Below are positions 33,236-42,089 of a DNA stretch of 64,000 bases, one piece after another. The notes below the pieces were generated by a model, which saw only the letters and a program-made list of their open reading frames with translations, made no database searches and was not told the origin of the DNA. Origin of the DNA: JABFRZ01 sp964631945 (lineage in GTDB: Bacteria; Planctomycetota; UBA1135; GCA-002686595). The stretch's first letter is position 1. Each line of letters begins with the position of its first letter. The DNA lies in assembly GCA_964631945.1 (NCBI GenBank), contig CAZWAY010000002.1, forward strand, positions 67,486 to 131,485. Direction: 5' to 3'. Position numbers and translations under genes: made by a program.

Positions 33236-35350
33236 CTAATCCCCGCCGTAGCCGATCGCCTTGAGCTGCTGCTCGATCTCGGGCGAGAGTTCCAGCAGCG
33301 TGGCGCTCGAGGCCGGGACGAGCAGCGGCTCGAGCGAGGTCGCCAGCGCGCGACCGAGCTCACCCGGCCAGGTCTGGCTCGCGGCCAGGTTGCGCTCCTC
33401 GCCGGGATCCGCGGCGAGGTCGAAAGCGTGCGTCGGGCGGCCCTCGCGCAGCGCGTTCACGTCCTGGGCCATCAGCTTCTTGCCCTCGGCGAACAGCGCG
33501 ACCTGCTGGTGGTGCTTGCGCAGGTCGAAGGCATAGCTCGGACGCGGCGCGGCGGCGGCCAGCAGCGAGCGTCCCGGCCAGGTGGGGGAGGGCTCCGCGC
33601 CTGCCAGCAGCGCGATCGTCGGCGCGACGTCGATCAGCGAGACCACGCCGCGCACCGCGCGCGCCGGGAGGTCGCGCCCCGCCAGGGCGAGCGGCACGCG
33701 CAGCTTCACGTCGTACATCTCGCCGCCGTGGCCGATCTGTTCGTGCTCGCCATAGGAGTTGCCGTGGTCGGCGGTCAGGACGACGACGCCGCGCTCGAGG
33801 AAGCCCGCGGCCGCGAGCTCGTCGACCCACGCTCCGACCTTGGCGTCGAGGTCGCGCACGGCATCGCGGTAGAAGCCGCGCACCACGCGCAGGTACTCGG
33901 GATCGCGTTGCGCATCGAGCGTCAGGCCCTGTGCCTTGCGCTCCTCGCGCAGCCGCGCCACCGCCTCGCGCCAGGGCCGGCCGTCCTCCTCGGGTCCGCT
34001 GCGCATCGGCTCGTGCACGCGGTAGGTGTGCACCACCAGGAACAGCGGCCGCCCGTCGTCGGCCGCCATGCGGCGGCGCGCCTTGGCCAGCGTGCGCTCC
34101 AGGTTCCAGTCCGCGACCGGGGTCTCCTCGAACCATTCGAAGCCGTGGTCCTGGCCGAACTGGCGCGAGAACAGGCCGGCGTCGGTGATCGCGGCGGTGC
34201 GGTAGCCGTTGCGCGCCAGGACTCCCGCCAGGGTCTCGAGGTCCGCGCCGATGCCGCGATCGAGGTCCGTGCCGCCGTGCTGGCCCGGGTAGAGGCCGGT
34301 CATCAGCGTGCCGATCGAGGGCAGCGTCCAGGCGGCCGTGGCGCGCGCATCCAGGAAGCGCAGCGAGCGTTCGACCAGCGCGTCGAGCTTGGGTGCGACC
34401 CCCGCTTCTCCGCCCCACGCGCTCAGGTTGTCGGCCCGGAAGGTGTCCAGCAGGAGCAACACGACGTCCGGGCGCTTCTCCGGCCAGGGCCGCTCGTCCG
34501 CTCGCCCGATCGCGAGCGGGGTCAGGACCGGGGCCGCGAACACGGCCGGCGAGGGGCCCTCGACCTCGAAGGTGAAGCGCTGGGGGCCCGCCACGCCGAG
34601 CTCGAGCGCGTGCCAGTCGCCGTCCGGCGCGGCGCCGAAGAGCTGTTCGTGCTCGAGCAGGGTGCGGCCGTCGAGGCGCAGGCGGAAGCGCGTCGGGGCA
34701 GAGGCGTCGCCGCCGGGATCGAGCACGACGGTCGTGAAGCACAGGCGGCTGGCGGGCGGGACCTCGATCGAGAGCGTCTCGGGGGCGCCCGGGAAGACCA
34801 GCAGGCCGTTGCAGGCGAGCTCGCCCTGCGCGACCCGCCAGCGTCCGTCGACCTCCGACCCGTTGCCCAGCCGCGCGCGGAACAGCATGCCCTCGGGCTC
34901 GCCGTGCTCGAGGTACAGGCTGATCTCCCGCTCGACCAGCTGGAAGCGATCGCGGTACTCGGCCGGCGCCAGCTTGCGGCGCAACGCTCGCCGCCAGGTC
35001 TTCGCGCCCATCTCGAGCGTCAGCGAGCGCGGGTTGCCGACGAACAGGGCGCCGCCCACGGGCAGTGGCGCGCGCCACTCGTAGGCGGCCGGCCCGGGGC
35101 TCCACAGCGCGCGCGGGAGCTCCAGCTCGAACCACAGCTCCGTGTCCGCCGCGCCCCCTCGCACGATGCGACCCGGGCGTGCCGGTTGCACGCGCGCCTC
35201 GAGCTCCGCCACCAGTTCCTCCAGCGGCCGCGGGCGGAAGCCGCGCGCGAGCTCGACCCAGCGCGGCGCGGGCGGCTCGCTCTTGCCCTGACCGCAGGCG
35301 GCGAACGAGCAGGCGCAGAGGAGCGCGGTGGCGACGAGGGGGACTCGCAC
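33236..35350 (-). CDS. Exported sulfatase-fold (alkaline phosphatase superfamily) protein lacking the formylglycine cysteine
   Basis: 704 residues. A signal peptide or lipoprotein signal (LVATALLCACSFAACG) is followed by a beta-rich N-terminal domain of about 280 residues and then a sulfatase-fold domain: DVVLLLLDTFRADNLSAWGG (metal aspartate), AAWTLPSIGTLMTGLYPGQHGG, VVVLTADHGNSYGEHEQIGHGG (metal site) and SLIDVAPTIALLAG. The position that carries C/S-x-P-x-R in true sulfatases reads T342-L-P-S, without Cys or the following Arg. This variant is common in AlkP-superfamily proteins annotated as sulfatases and may hydrolyse or transfer phosphoester groups through Thr. It is encoded upstream of the polysaccharide locus and near a heparinase-like lipoprotein. 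Confidence 0.82.
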   Translation of the reverse strand: MRVPLVATALLCACSFAACGQGKSEPPAPRWVELARGFRPRPLEELVAELEARVQPARPGRIVRGGAADTELWFELELPRALWSPGPAAYEWRAPLPVGGALFVGNPRSLTLEMGAKTWRRALRRKLAPAEYRDRFQLVEREISLYLEHGEPEGMLFRARLGNGSEVDGRWRVAQGELACNGLLVFPGAPETLSIEVPPASRLCFTTVVLDPGGDASAPTRFRLRLDGRTLLEHEQLFGAAPDGDWHALELGVAGPQRFTFEVEGPSPAVFAAPVLTPLAIGRADERPWPEKRPDVVLLLLDTFRADNLSAWGGEAGVAPKLDALVERSLRFLDARATAAWTLPSIGTLMTGLYPGQHGGTDLDRGIGADLETLAGVLARNGYRTAAITDAGLFSRQFGQDHGFEWFEETPVADWNLERTLAKARRRMAADDGRPLFLVVHTYRVHEPMRSGPEEDGRPWREAVARLREERKAQGLTLDAQRDPEYLRVVRGFYRDAVRDLDAKVGAWVDELAAAGFLERGVVVLTADHGNSYGEHEQIGHGGEMYDVKLRVPLALAGRDLPARAVRGVVSLIDVAPTIALLAGAEPSPTWPGRSLLAAAAPRPSYAFDLRKHHQQVALFAEGKKLMAQDVNALREGRPTHAFDLAADPGEERNLAASQTWPGELGRALATSLEPLLVPASSATLLELSPEIEQQLKAIGYGGD

Positions 35351-35398
35351 TCGCGCCGGAGTGTAGCAGGCGCCGGCGCCGCGGACGCGCCCGCCGTG

Positions 35399-37696
35399 CT
35401 ACGGGCGACCCAGCACCGCGCCACTCGCCAGGTCGAGGGCGTGCGTGCCGGGCAGCAGCGCGATCTCGATCCGGCCGGGAGCGGCGCTCAGGACCGTGCC
35501 GGCCGGGGTGTCGAAGGAGTCGCCGACGAGGAGCGGATCGTGGAACACGACCGTGGCGCCCGTGCGCGCGGTGATCCAGGCCTCGGTGCCGCGCACGAAC
35601 AGGCTGACCTCGGCGTCGCTCTCGAAGCCCACGCGCTGGGGGCTGCCGTCGTCGAAGCTGCGGCCCAGGCGCGCGAAGTAGTGCGGCAGGGCGGCCTGCG
35701 CGCGGCGGAAGTGGAGCGCGCGCGCGCGGAAGGACTCCGGTCCGAGCACGGCCAGCGTGGTGCCGCTCGATTCCAGCACGACGTCGTCCACGCCCGGGGC
35801 CAGCAGGACGCGCGCGCCCGTGAAGCTGCCGGGCAAGGTCAGGCGCTCGAGGCCCGGCTCGGCGTGGCCGGCGTCGTGCGGCACGATCAGGGTGACCACG
35901 TTCTCCTTCCCGGAGCCGTCGCTCGGGTAGGCGGACTCCAGGCACTTGCCGACGAACTCGTTGCCGTCGAAGGCACACAGGCCACCGTCCAGGATCGACG
36001 CGCGCGCCGGTTCCGTGCCCAGGAACAGGGTCGCGAAGACCTGGCTGCCCAGCGGGCCGATCGTGGCCTCGTACTGCGTGCGCGCGGAGATCGTCGCGAG
36101 GGCGTTCGAGTCCGGGTGCAGGGCGATGCGCACCTCGGACCCCGGCAGCGTGGCCGCGACCTCGTCGAACAGCACGAAGTAGCCCGGCAGCGCGGGCGTG
36201 CCGTGCACCAGCACCAGGCTGCGCGTGTGCGCGCCGTTCGGCAGCGCCGGTCCCGAGGAGGCCGCGGCGTAGTCGAAGCCCCGCGCGGTGAGGCCCTCCA
36301 GGATCCCGCCGCCGAGCTTGTCCACGTGGTCGACTCCGTCGATCGTCAGCGTGTTGCTCGAGGCCGCCGTCGAGTGGACCCACTCCCAGTCGAAGGTGGC
36401 GTCGATGCCCACGCCCGAGCCGCAGTAGCCCGAGTTGCGCAGCACGTTCTTGCCGTAGGCGTACAGGTGCACGGCGTTCACGTCCGCGTGGGAGTGCGAG
36501 CTCTTCGAGCGCGGACTCCACAGCGCGCCCATCAGCGAGGCGCTCGCGGCGGCGTCCTCCCAGAAGCTGGCCGTGTCGCCCCACAGGCCGCTCACGGGTG
36601 CTGCGGGAGCCAGGATGGACTCGTCCATCAGTACGTAGTTCGCGAGGATCGGGCGCGGCTCGACGTCGCGCACCAGCCATGCGGCGTTGCGCCCGGCCTG
36701 CGCCGAGTACTTCCAGGCGCTGTAGGGCTGGGTGTAGCCGAGCAGGCCCTCCAGGGGGCGCGACGGGTCCGTGTCGCCGAAAGTGGTGTTCCTGCGCAGC
36801 GGTGTGTAGGCCCCGGCGAACATCCACTCGATCAGGCCCCGCAGGCGTGGGTCGGCGTAGAGGTCGGGCTCCTCGCCGCTCGCCACGAGCACGTCGACGG
36901 GCGCGTACTTGCCGAGACGGTCGCCGGCCAGCCGCACCCAGGCGTAGCCCGTGCCGGAGTCGTAGACGCCGCTCGGCGTGAGCGCGCCGAACAGGCGCTC
37001 GAGGTACAGGCTCTTGGCCGCGGCCGTCAGCGCGCGGTCGCGCGCGTACAGCGCCCACACCACGGTGATGCCGGGCGTGCTGGTGGTCCCGTCCTGGGCC
37101 CGCAGGGCCCACCATTGCGCGACCATGCCGCCGAGCATGTCCTCGGCCGCCGTGAGTTCGGCGGGCTCGAGCGCATCGCGCATCACGTCCAGCGCGAGGA
37201 TCGTCGAGAGCATGGCCGCTTGCCGCCAGCGCACGGCAACTCCCTCGCCGGAGGGCGCCGAAGCCACGTAGAAGTCCGGCCAGGAGGCGAGCGTGGCGCG
37301 CAGCTTGTCGGCGAAGGCCGGACGCGGGTCGAGGATCCAGGCCAGCGCCAGCGCCCCGCACAGGTCGGTCAGGCGCGTCTTGGCCTCGAACTCCGGCGCG
37401 AACGGATCGAAGGTCTCCTGCTCGGCGTAGGTCAGGGCGCGGTCCGCGAGTTCGCGCCAGGGCGGGCGCGTGGCGCGCGCGCGCAGCGCCGCCAGGTCGT
37501 TCCCGCGCAGCAGCAGGAACGGGTGCGGCTCGAGGGCGGCCGTGCTCGAGCCGCTCGAGCAGCCCGCGAGCGCGCTCAGGCAGGCCGCGAGGAGCAGGGC
37601 CACGCCTCCCGCCCGGCGCGGGCCGCGCGCGGGTTCCGGCGGGCGTGCGTGCCGGCCTTGCGCGCGGTTCCGGTCGGGTCCGGCGGGACGGGTCAT
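35399..37696 (-). CDS. Heparinase II/III-like lipoprotein
   Basis: 765 residues. The N-terminus is basic, with a lipoprotein signal (GGVALLLAACLSALAGC; lipobox LAGC). An (alpha/alpha)-toroid region follows (RGNDLAALRARATRPPWRELADRAL; WRQAAMLSTILALDVMRDAL), and then a beta-sandwich region with KSSHSHADVNAVHLYAYGKNVLRNSGY, which resembles the heparinase II/III domain where a histidine takes part in lyase chemistry. Such enzymes cleave uronic-acid-containing polysaccharides by beta-elimination. It lies beside a sulfatase-fold protein and just before the polysaccharide locus, so it may trim the cell's own polymer. Start chosen at 37696, since upstream residues do not form a better signal. Substrate unknown. 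Confidence 0.8.
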   Translation of the reverse strand: MTRPAGPDRNRAQGRHARPPEPARGPRRAGGVALLLAACLSALAGCSSGSSTAALEPHPFLLLRGNDLAALRARATRPPWRELADRALTYAEQETFDPFAPEFEAKTRLTDLCGALALAWILDPRPAFADKLRATLASWPDFYVASAPSGEGVAVRWRQAAMLSTILALDVMRDALEPAELTAAEDMLGGMVAQWWALRAQDGTTSTPGITVVWALYARDRALTAAAKSLYLERLFGALTPSGVYDSGTGYAWVRLAGDRLGKYAPVDVLVASGEEPDLYADPRLRGLIEWMFAGAYTPLRRNTTFGDTDPSRPLEGLLGYTQPYSAWKYSAQAGRNAAWLVRDVEPRPILANYVLMDESILAPAAPVSGLWGDTASFWEDAAASASLMGALWSPRSKSSHSHADVNAVHLYAYGKNVLRNSGYCGSGVGIDATFDWEWVHSTAASSNTLTIDGVDHVDKLGGGILEGLTARGFDYAAASSGPALPNGAHTRSLVLVHGTPALPGYFVLFDEVAATLPGSEVRIALHPDSNALATISARTQYEATIGPLGSQVFATLFLGTEPARASILDGGLCAFDGNEFVGKCLESAYPSDGSGKENVVTLIVPHDAGHAEPGLERLTLPGSFTGARVLLAPGVDDVVLESSGTTLAVLGPESFRARALHFRRAQAALPHYFARLGRSFDDGSPQRVGFESDAEVSLFVRGTEAWITARTGATVVFHDPLLVGDSFDTPAGTVLSAAPGRIEIALLPGTHALDLASGAVLGRP

Positions 37697-37760
37697 GGTC
37701 GCGATCGTACGGCGCGGGCTCGCGGGCCGAGAGACCGTTCGCGAGGCCGCGGTCGAGGCC

Positions 37761-39008
37761 TCAATCCGCGGCATTCTCGTGGCTCGCCGCGACGGCGGGC
37801 GAGGCGGGGGAGCGGGGTTCCGGGGCTTCCGAGCGATCCGCGGCCGACGCGGAGCGCCGCCCGAGCCCGCCCAGCTTGCGCGCCCAGCGGCGCGCGTGCT
37901 CTCCGAGCAGCGCGCGCGCAGCCTGGTCGCCCGCCCCCGAGAGCGTGCGCAGCGCGTACAGGTAGAGGCCCCTCGGCCGGCGCGAGAAGAGGTAGACCGA
38001 GGAACGCTCGTAGCGCCGGCTGCCGAAGTTGCGCTTGTACTCGAGGTCCATGATGCCGTAGTCGAAGCGCTCGGTCTCGTGCGTGCGGCAGTGCTCCTCG
38101 ATGACCTTGTTCAGGAGATAGTTGCCCGGCCGCAGCTCGCCGAAGGCCGGGTCGTAGCCCGTGTCGCGCGTGAAGAGCGTGCGGCCGTAGGCGAGCCCGT
38201 GCCAGAAGGCGATCGGCTTCCCGCGCGCGTACAGCACGTAGCCTCGCAGCCAGCCGGCCTGGACGGCGTGGTCGAAGACCTGCCGCGCCGAGCCCGCGCC
38301 GTCGAAGCCGACGCCCATGCGGCGGTGGTACGTCAGGCGCGCGACGGTCTCGCTGTCCTGGATCAGACGCTCCAGCTCGGCCGCCTGGCGATAGCACGCG
38401 ATCGTGACGTCCGTGCCGAGTTCGCGTTCGAGCACGTTGGAGTAGCGCTTCAGGTGCCGGCGCACGCCCTTGGTGCGGCTGGCGAGGTACGCGGCGAAGG
38501 TCTCCGGCAGCTCCAGCACCCAGCCGCCGACCGGGCGCACCCAGTGGTCGCGCGCCAGGTGCGGGACGCCCTGCAGGCTGCGCAGCAGCTCCGAGGCGCT
38601 GTCGATCTGGTGCACGTAGGCCGCATCGGCCTCGCCGCGCGCGAGCGCCGCCTGGAGCTCGGCGGTGATGGCCCGCGCGACCTCCGCGGAGGACTCGCCC
38701 ATGACCGCGCCGCCCCCGATCCGAAGCACGCGCGCCCGGCTGCGCCAGGCGGTCAGACTGCCGATGCGCCAGGGCAGCCGCTCGTGGCGCAGGCTGCCGG
38801 CGACCAGCGCGATCGGACGTCCGGCGCGCTCCAGCACCAGGACGTGCGGTCGGACGAACCCGTCCTGGCGCGCGACGTACTCCCGGTAGTAGTCGAAGTC
38901 CGACCACGGATGGAACTGGAACGAGCGCCAGGCGTCGCGGATGGTCGCCAGCTCGTCCGGCGCGCGCAGGGTCCGGAGCGTGAGGGCCGCTTCGGGCGGA
39001 GCCGTCAT
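37761..39008 (-). CDS. BioF2/CelD-like (FemAB-type) GNAT acetyltransferase of the polysaccharide locus
   Basis: 415 residues with a two-lobed FemAB/CelD-type GNAT fold. The N-terminal lobe has IRDAWRSFQFHPWSDFDYYREYV. The C-terminal lobe has RHLKRYSNVLERELG, VARLTYHRRMGVGF, LRGYVLYARGKPIAFWHGL, GYDPAFGELRPGNYLLNKVIEEHC and FDYGIMDLEYKRNFG, the last being typical of the BioF2-like family. These enzymes add acyl groups during exopolysaccharide assembly in many loci. The ATG overlaps the stop of the glycosyltransferase gene upstream as ATGA, so the genes are co-translated. Confidence 0.82.
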   Translation of the reverse strand: MTAPPEAALTLRTLRAPDELATIRDAWRSFQFHPWSDFDYYREYVARQDGFVRPHVLVLERAGRPIALVAGSLRHERLPWRIGSLTAWRSRARVLRIGGGAVMGESSAEVARAITAELQAALARGEADAAYVHQIDSASELLRSLQGVPHLARDHWVRPVGGWVLELPETFAAYLASRTKGVRRHLKRYSNVLERELGTDVTIACYRQAAELERLIQDSETVARLTYHRRMGVGFDGAGSARQVFDHAVQAGWLRGYVLYARGKPIAFWHGLAYGRTLFTRDTGYDPAFGELRPGNYLLNKVIEEHCRTHETERFDYGIMDLEYKRNFGSRRYERSSVYLFSRRPRGLYLYALRTLSGAGDQAARALLGEHARRWARKLGGLGRRSASAADRSEAPEPRSPASPAVAASHENAAD

Positions 39009-40186
39009 GGGGAGCACCCCGGGCTCAGGCTCGCTTCTCGCGACGAAGCCCGGACGCGCAGCTCGTCGAGGATGAGCTCTGCCCGGCGGTCCCAGGTGTA
39101 GTGACGCGCGAGGTCCTCGCGCGCGCGCGCCGCCAGCCCTCGCCGCAGCGTCGCATCGCCGGCCAGCCGCCGGATCGCGCGCACCCAGGCCTCGGTGTCC
39201 TCGGGGTCGACCAGCAGCGCGTTCTCGCCGTCGTGCAGGACCTCGCGCAGCACCGAGAGGTCCGAGGCGATCATCGGCCGCCCGCTGGCCATGTACTCGA
39301 AGACCTTGAGCGGCGACATCCAGCGCCCGATGTCGGTGCGATCGCCGCCGATCCAGACGAAGCGCTGGAACGGCGCCAGCAGCACGTCGCACGCGCGCAT
39401 GCGCGCCTGGGCCTCGGCGTGCGGCAAGAGCCCGTGGAACACGACGTGCGCGCGCCCGATGCGCTCCTGCCACAGGGCCACCTCGTGCGGCTGCCCGCCG
39501 ATCACGTGGAAGCGGCACTCCGGGAGGCGCGGGGCGAGCTGCTCGATCGTCTCCATGCCCTTGCCGGGATAGAGGTTGCCGACGTAGCCCAGGGTGAGCG
39601 GCGCGTCGGCCGCGCGCGGCGCATCCCCGTCCGCATCCCCGTCGCCGGGCGGGTCGGCGCCGTCGTGGGCCACCGTCGTGCGGCCCCGCAGCAGCTCGCC
39701 GAACAGGCGGAGGTACTCGCTCTCCAGGGCGCGCGAGATCACGATCAGGCGCAGGAAGCGCGGGTTGCGGAAGAGCGCACGCAACAACAGGCGCTCGAGC
39801 GCGCCCTGCGGCGGCTGGTGGACCTCGAGCGCCATCGGCACGCGCACGCCCGCCAGCGCCGCCAGCGCCAGGGTGTGGTAGTCGCGCCCGTACAAGAGCT
39901 CGGCGCGTGTGTCGCGCCGCAGCTGCGCGAGCACGCGCAGGGAATAGAGCGCACGTCCGAGGACGCGGATGCGTCGGCCGCCCGTCCCGACCAGGCGGAA
40001 CCCCGGCTCGACCCCGTAGTGCGCATGCGCCGCGTCCAGCGCGCCCGTGGCGCGACAGTACAGCACGAGCTCGTCGCAGCGCCGCGCGAAGGCCGCGCAC
40101 ATCTTCATCACCTGGATGCTGTTGGCTTCGGCGGACGGGATCGAGGCGTGGCTGAGGTAGCCGATGCGCAGGGCGTGTTGGCTCAC
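39005..40186 (-). CDS. GT4-family glycosyltransferase
   Basis: 393 residues with the GT-B fold of family 4: the acceptor domain starts with LRIGYLSHASIPSAEANSIQVMKMC, the donor domain has LTLGYVGNLYPGKGMETIEQL and ends with the conserved PLKVFEYMASGRPMIASDL containing the E of the EX7E-like motif. It transfers a sugar from a nucleotide donor to a growing lipid-linked glycan on the cytoplasmic face. It begins with GTG at 40186, overlapping the preceding stop (GTGA), and ends overlapping the next start (ATGA), a tight operon. Confidence 0.88.
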   Translation of the reverse strand: MSQHALRIGYLSHASIPSAEANSIQVMKMCAAFARRCDELVLYCRATGALDAAHAHYGVEPGFRLVGTGGRRIRVLGRALYSLRVLAQLRRDTRAELLYGRDYHTLALAALAGVRVPMALEVHQPPQGALERLLLRALFRNPRFLRLIVISRALESEYLRLFGELLRGRTTVAHDGADPPGDGDADGDAPRAADAPLTLGYVGNLYPGKGMETIEQLAPRLPECRFHVIGGQPHEVALWQERIGRAHVVFHGLLPHAEAQARMRACDVLLAPFQRFVWIGGDRTDIGRWMSPLKVFEYMASGRPMIASDLSVLREVLHDGENALLVDPEDTEAWVRAIRRLAGDATLRRGLAARAREDLARHYTWDRRAELILDELRVRASSREASLSPGCSP

Positions 40187-41928
40187 GCGCGCCCTCCCGC
40201 CAGCGAGCGCCGCGCGAGACGCCAGGACGATCCGCGTCCGAGCACGCTGCGGCGTACGGCCACGCAGCCTCCGCGGAACCCGAGCCGCTCGGCCGTGGCG
40301 CGCTTGGCGGCATCGCGCTGCTCGATGCACACGACCACCTGCCCATCGCCCGCGCCGGCCGCGTCGAGCAGCATGCGCCGCAGGCAGGCCTCGAAGGCAC
40401 CCGCATCGGTCGGCTCGGCCAGATCCGCGAAGGCGTACAGGAGGCTCGCGCCCTCGCCCAGCACCGCCAGGCGCTGCAGCGCATCCAGGGCCGCGCCGGT
40501 CTTGCCCGCGCGCCAGCCGATCAGCGCCAGGCGTCCCTGCGCGCGCACCGAGTACAGGACCTCGCCATCGGAGAAGCGTTGCTGGGCCTCCGCCAGCAGC
40601 GCGCGCCGCGAGGCGAAGGGCTCGTGCCGGTCGTAATCCATCAGGTCGGTGTAGGTCTGCACGCGCACCTCGCCGAGTTCGGTGCGCGCCGGCACGAGCG
40701 CATGTTCGAGGCGCAGGCAGGCGAAGGCGCGCTCTGCCCACAGGCCCTCGCGCGCCCGGCGCGCCAGGCCGCCGATGCGGCCACTGGCGAGCTCGCGCGC
40801 GGCGTGCCCGAGCTCGCGCTTGCAGCGCTGGAGCCGCTCCTGCACCTCCAGCTCGCGCGTGGCCGCGGCGCGCTGGACCCGCGTGCGCGCCGCCACGACC
40901 ACGCGCGCCCTCAGGCGCCGGTAGTGCGAGGTGTGCAGCGTCGGTCGACACAGCCGGCGTTCGCCGTTGGCGAAGCGCAGCTTGTAGGGATCGGTTCCGG
41001 GCGTCAGGTCCAGCTCGTGACAACCCTCCTCGGTCAGCGCGCGTGCGAGCTCGACCAGGAGCAGCGTGCCCGGCGAGTTGCGGCTCTCGGCCGGCGAGTG
41101 GGCCGAGAGACCCAGCAGGCACGTGCCGCGCCCGGTGACGCCGCAGTGCAGCGCGAGCGGCTCGTCGTCACACCACAGCACGCTGAAGTGGTTGGCGGTG
41201 GGGTACGTCAGGCGCTCGCGGAAGAAGGCCATCTTGCGCGGGTCGTCCGCGAAGGGCCGCACGGAGTGCAGCACCTCCTGGCGGTAGTCGCACTGCCGGC
41301 CCAGCACCGGCAGCAGCGCCGCGGCCCGCGCCGGGTCGGTGATGCGCTCGAAACGATAGACGCCGCGCCGCTTGTAGCGGTTCACCTTCGAGCGGATCGC
41401 GCTGCTCGCCAGGATCTTGTCGAGCTTGTCGCGCTGACGGAGGTCCCAGATGGGCGCGGCGCGCTGCTCGGTCACGACGTGGATGCCCGCCCCCTGCAGC
41501 TCCTCCGAGGTGGTCCAGGCGTGGGGCGCTCCGGGCGGCATCCAGCGCCAGTTCCAGCTGTCGAAGCCGACCGTGCGGCGCAGCTCGAGCAACGCGCCTA
41601 CGACGAACTCCTGGTCGTGCTCCGGCGCCGCCAGCCAGCCGTGGTACTCGGCCTGGTGGGCCCCGGCGTGTGCGAGGGTACCGCTGCGCGCGTCCTGGGC
41701 CAGCGGCAGGAGCCCGAGCAGCTCGCCGTCCTGCGCGCGCCCGAGCACGAACAGGGGTTCGTGCGCGCCGGCGTAGGCGCGATACCACGCCAGCGCGAAC
41801 TCCGGCTCCTGCAACGGCGTGAACTTGGCGTCGCGCGTGGCCAGCGCCCGCCACCCGGCCACGAAGGCCTCGTCCGCGAGCAGGCGCCGCGCGTCGCCGT
41901 CGGCCACGATCTCGAGTCTCAACGGCAC
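40183..41928 (-). CDS. CelD/BioF2-like acetyltransferase with a second C-terminal GNAT-like domain
   Basis: 581 residues. The N-terminal 330 residues form a FemAB/BioF2-type GNAT (FTPLQEPEFALAWYRAYAG; ASSAIRSKVNRYKRRGVYRFERI; LALHCGVTGRGTCLLGLSAH; SPGTLLLVELARALTEEGCHELDLTPGTDPYKLRFANG), the pattern of CelD-like enzymes in cellulose or exopolysaccharide loci. After a basic helical linker, residues 430-581 look like a second, simple GNAT domain (YSVRAQGRLALIGWRAGKTG; ATAERLGFR near the end). The double-acyltransferase layout is unusual. First gene of a three-gene minus-strand operon, divergent from the GT at 42090. Confidence 0.8.
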   Translation of the reverse strand: MPLRLEIVADGDARRLLADEAFVAGWRALATRDAKFTPLQEPEFALAWYRAYAGAHEPLFVLGRAQDGELLGLLPLAQDARSGTLAHAGAHQAEYHGWLAAPEHDQEFVVGALLELRRTVGFDSWNWRWMPPGAPHAWTTSEELQGAGIHVVTEQRAAPIWDLRQRDKLDKILASSAIRSKVNRYKRRGVYRFERITDPARAAALLPVLGRQCDYRQEVLHSVRPFADDPRKMAFFRERLTYPTANHFSVLWCDDEPLALHCGVTGRGTCLLGLSAHSPAESRNSPGTLLLVELARALTEEGCHELDLTPGTDPYKLRFANGERRLCRPTLHTSHYRRLRARVVVAARTRVQRAAATRELEVQERLQRCKRELGHAARELASGRIGGLARRAREGLWAERAFACLRLEHALVPARTELGEVRVQTYTDLMDYDRHEPFASRRALLAEAQQRFSDGEVLYSVRAQGRLALIGWRAGKTGAALDALQRLAVLGEGASLLYAFADLAEPTDAGAFEACLRRMLLDAAGAGDGQVVVCIEQRDAAKRATAERLGFRGGCVAVRRSVLGRGSSWRLARRSLAGGRA

Positions 41929-42089
41929 GCCGAGATCCTCCCACCCCGACGAGCCGCTCGATATCCCGCGCGCGCGAGAACGACGGCGCCACGGGCCGCA
42001 GAGCCCCCAGAGGAGCCTCCGCGCCGCGCGGGCCGGAGACTAGACTGGGGCGCGCGAGGCCGGGCGCGGCGCCGCGCGAATCCAAGAGA

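Noticed and set aside
33428..38053. Long plus-strand open frame across the sulfatase-fold and heparinase-like genes
   Set aside because: Antisense shadow; the minus-strand genes have signal peptides and clear family motifs.
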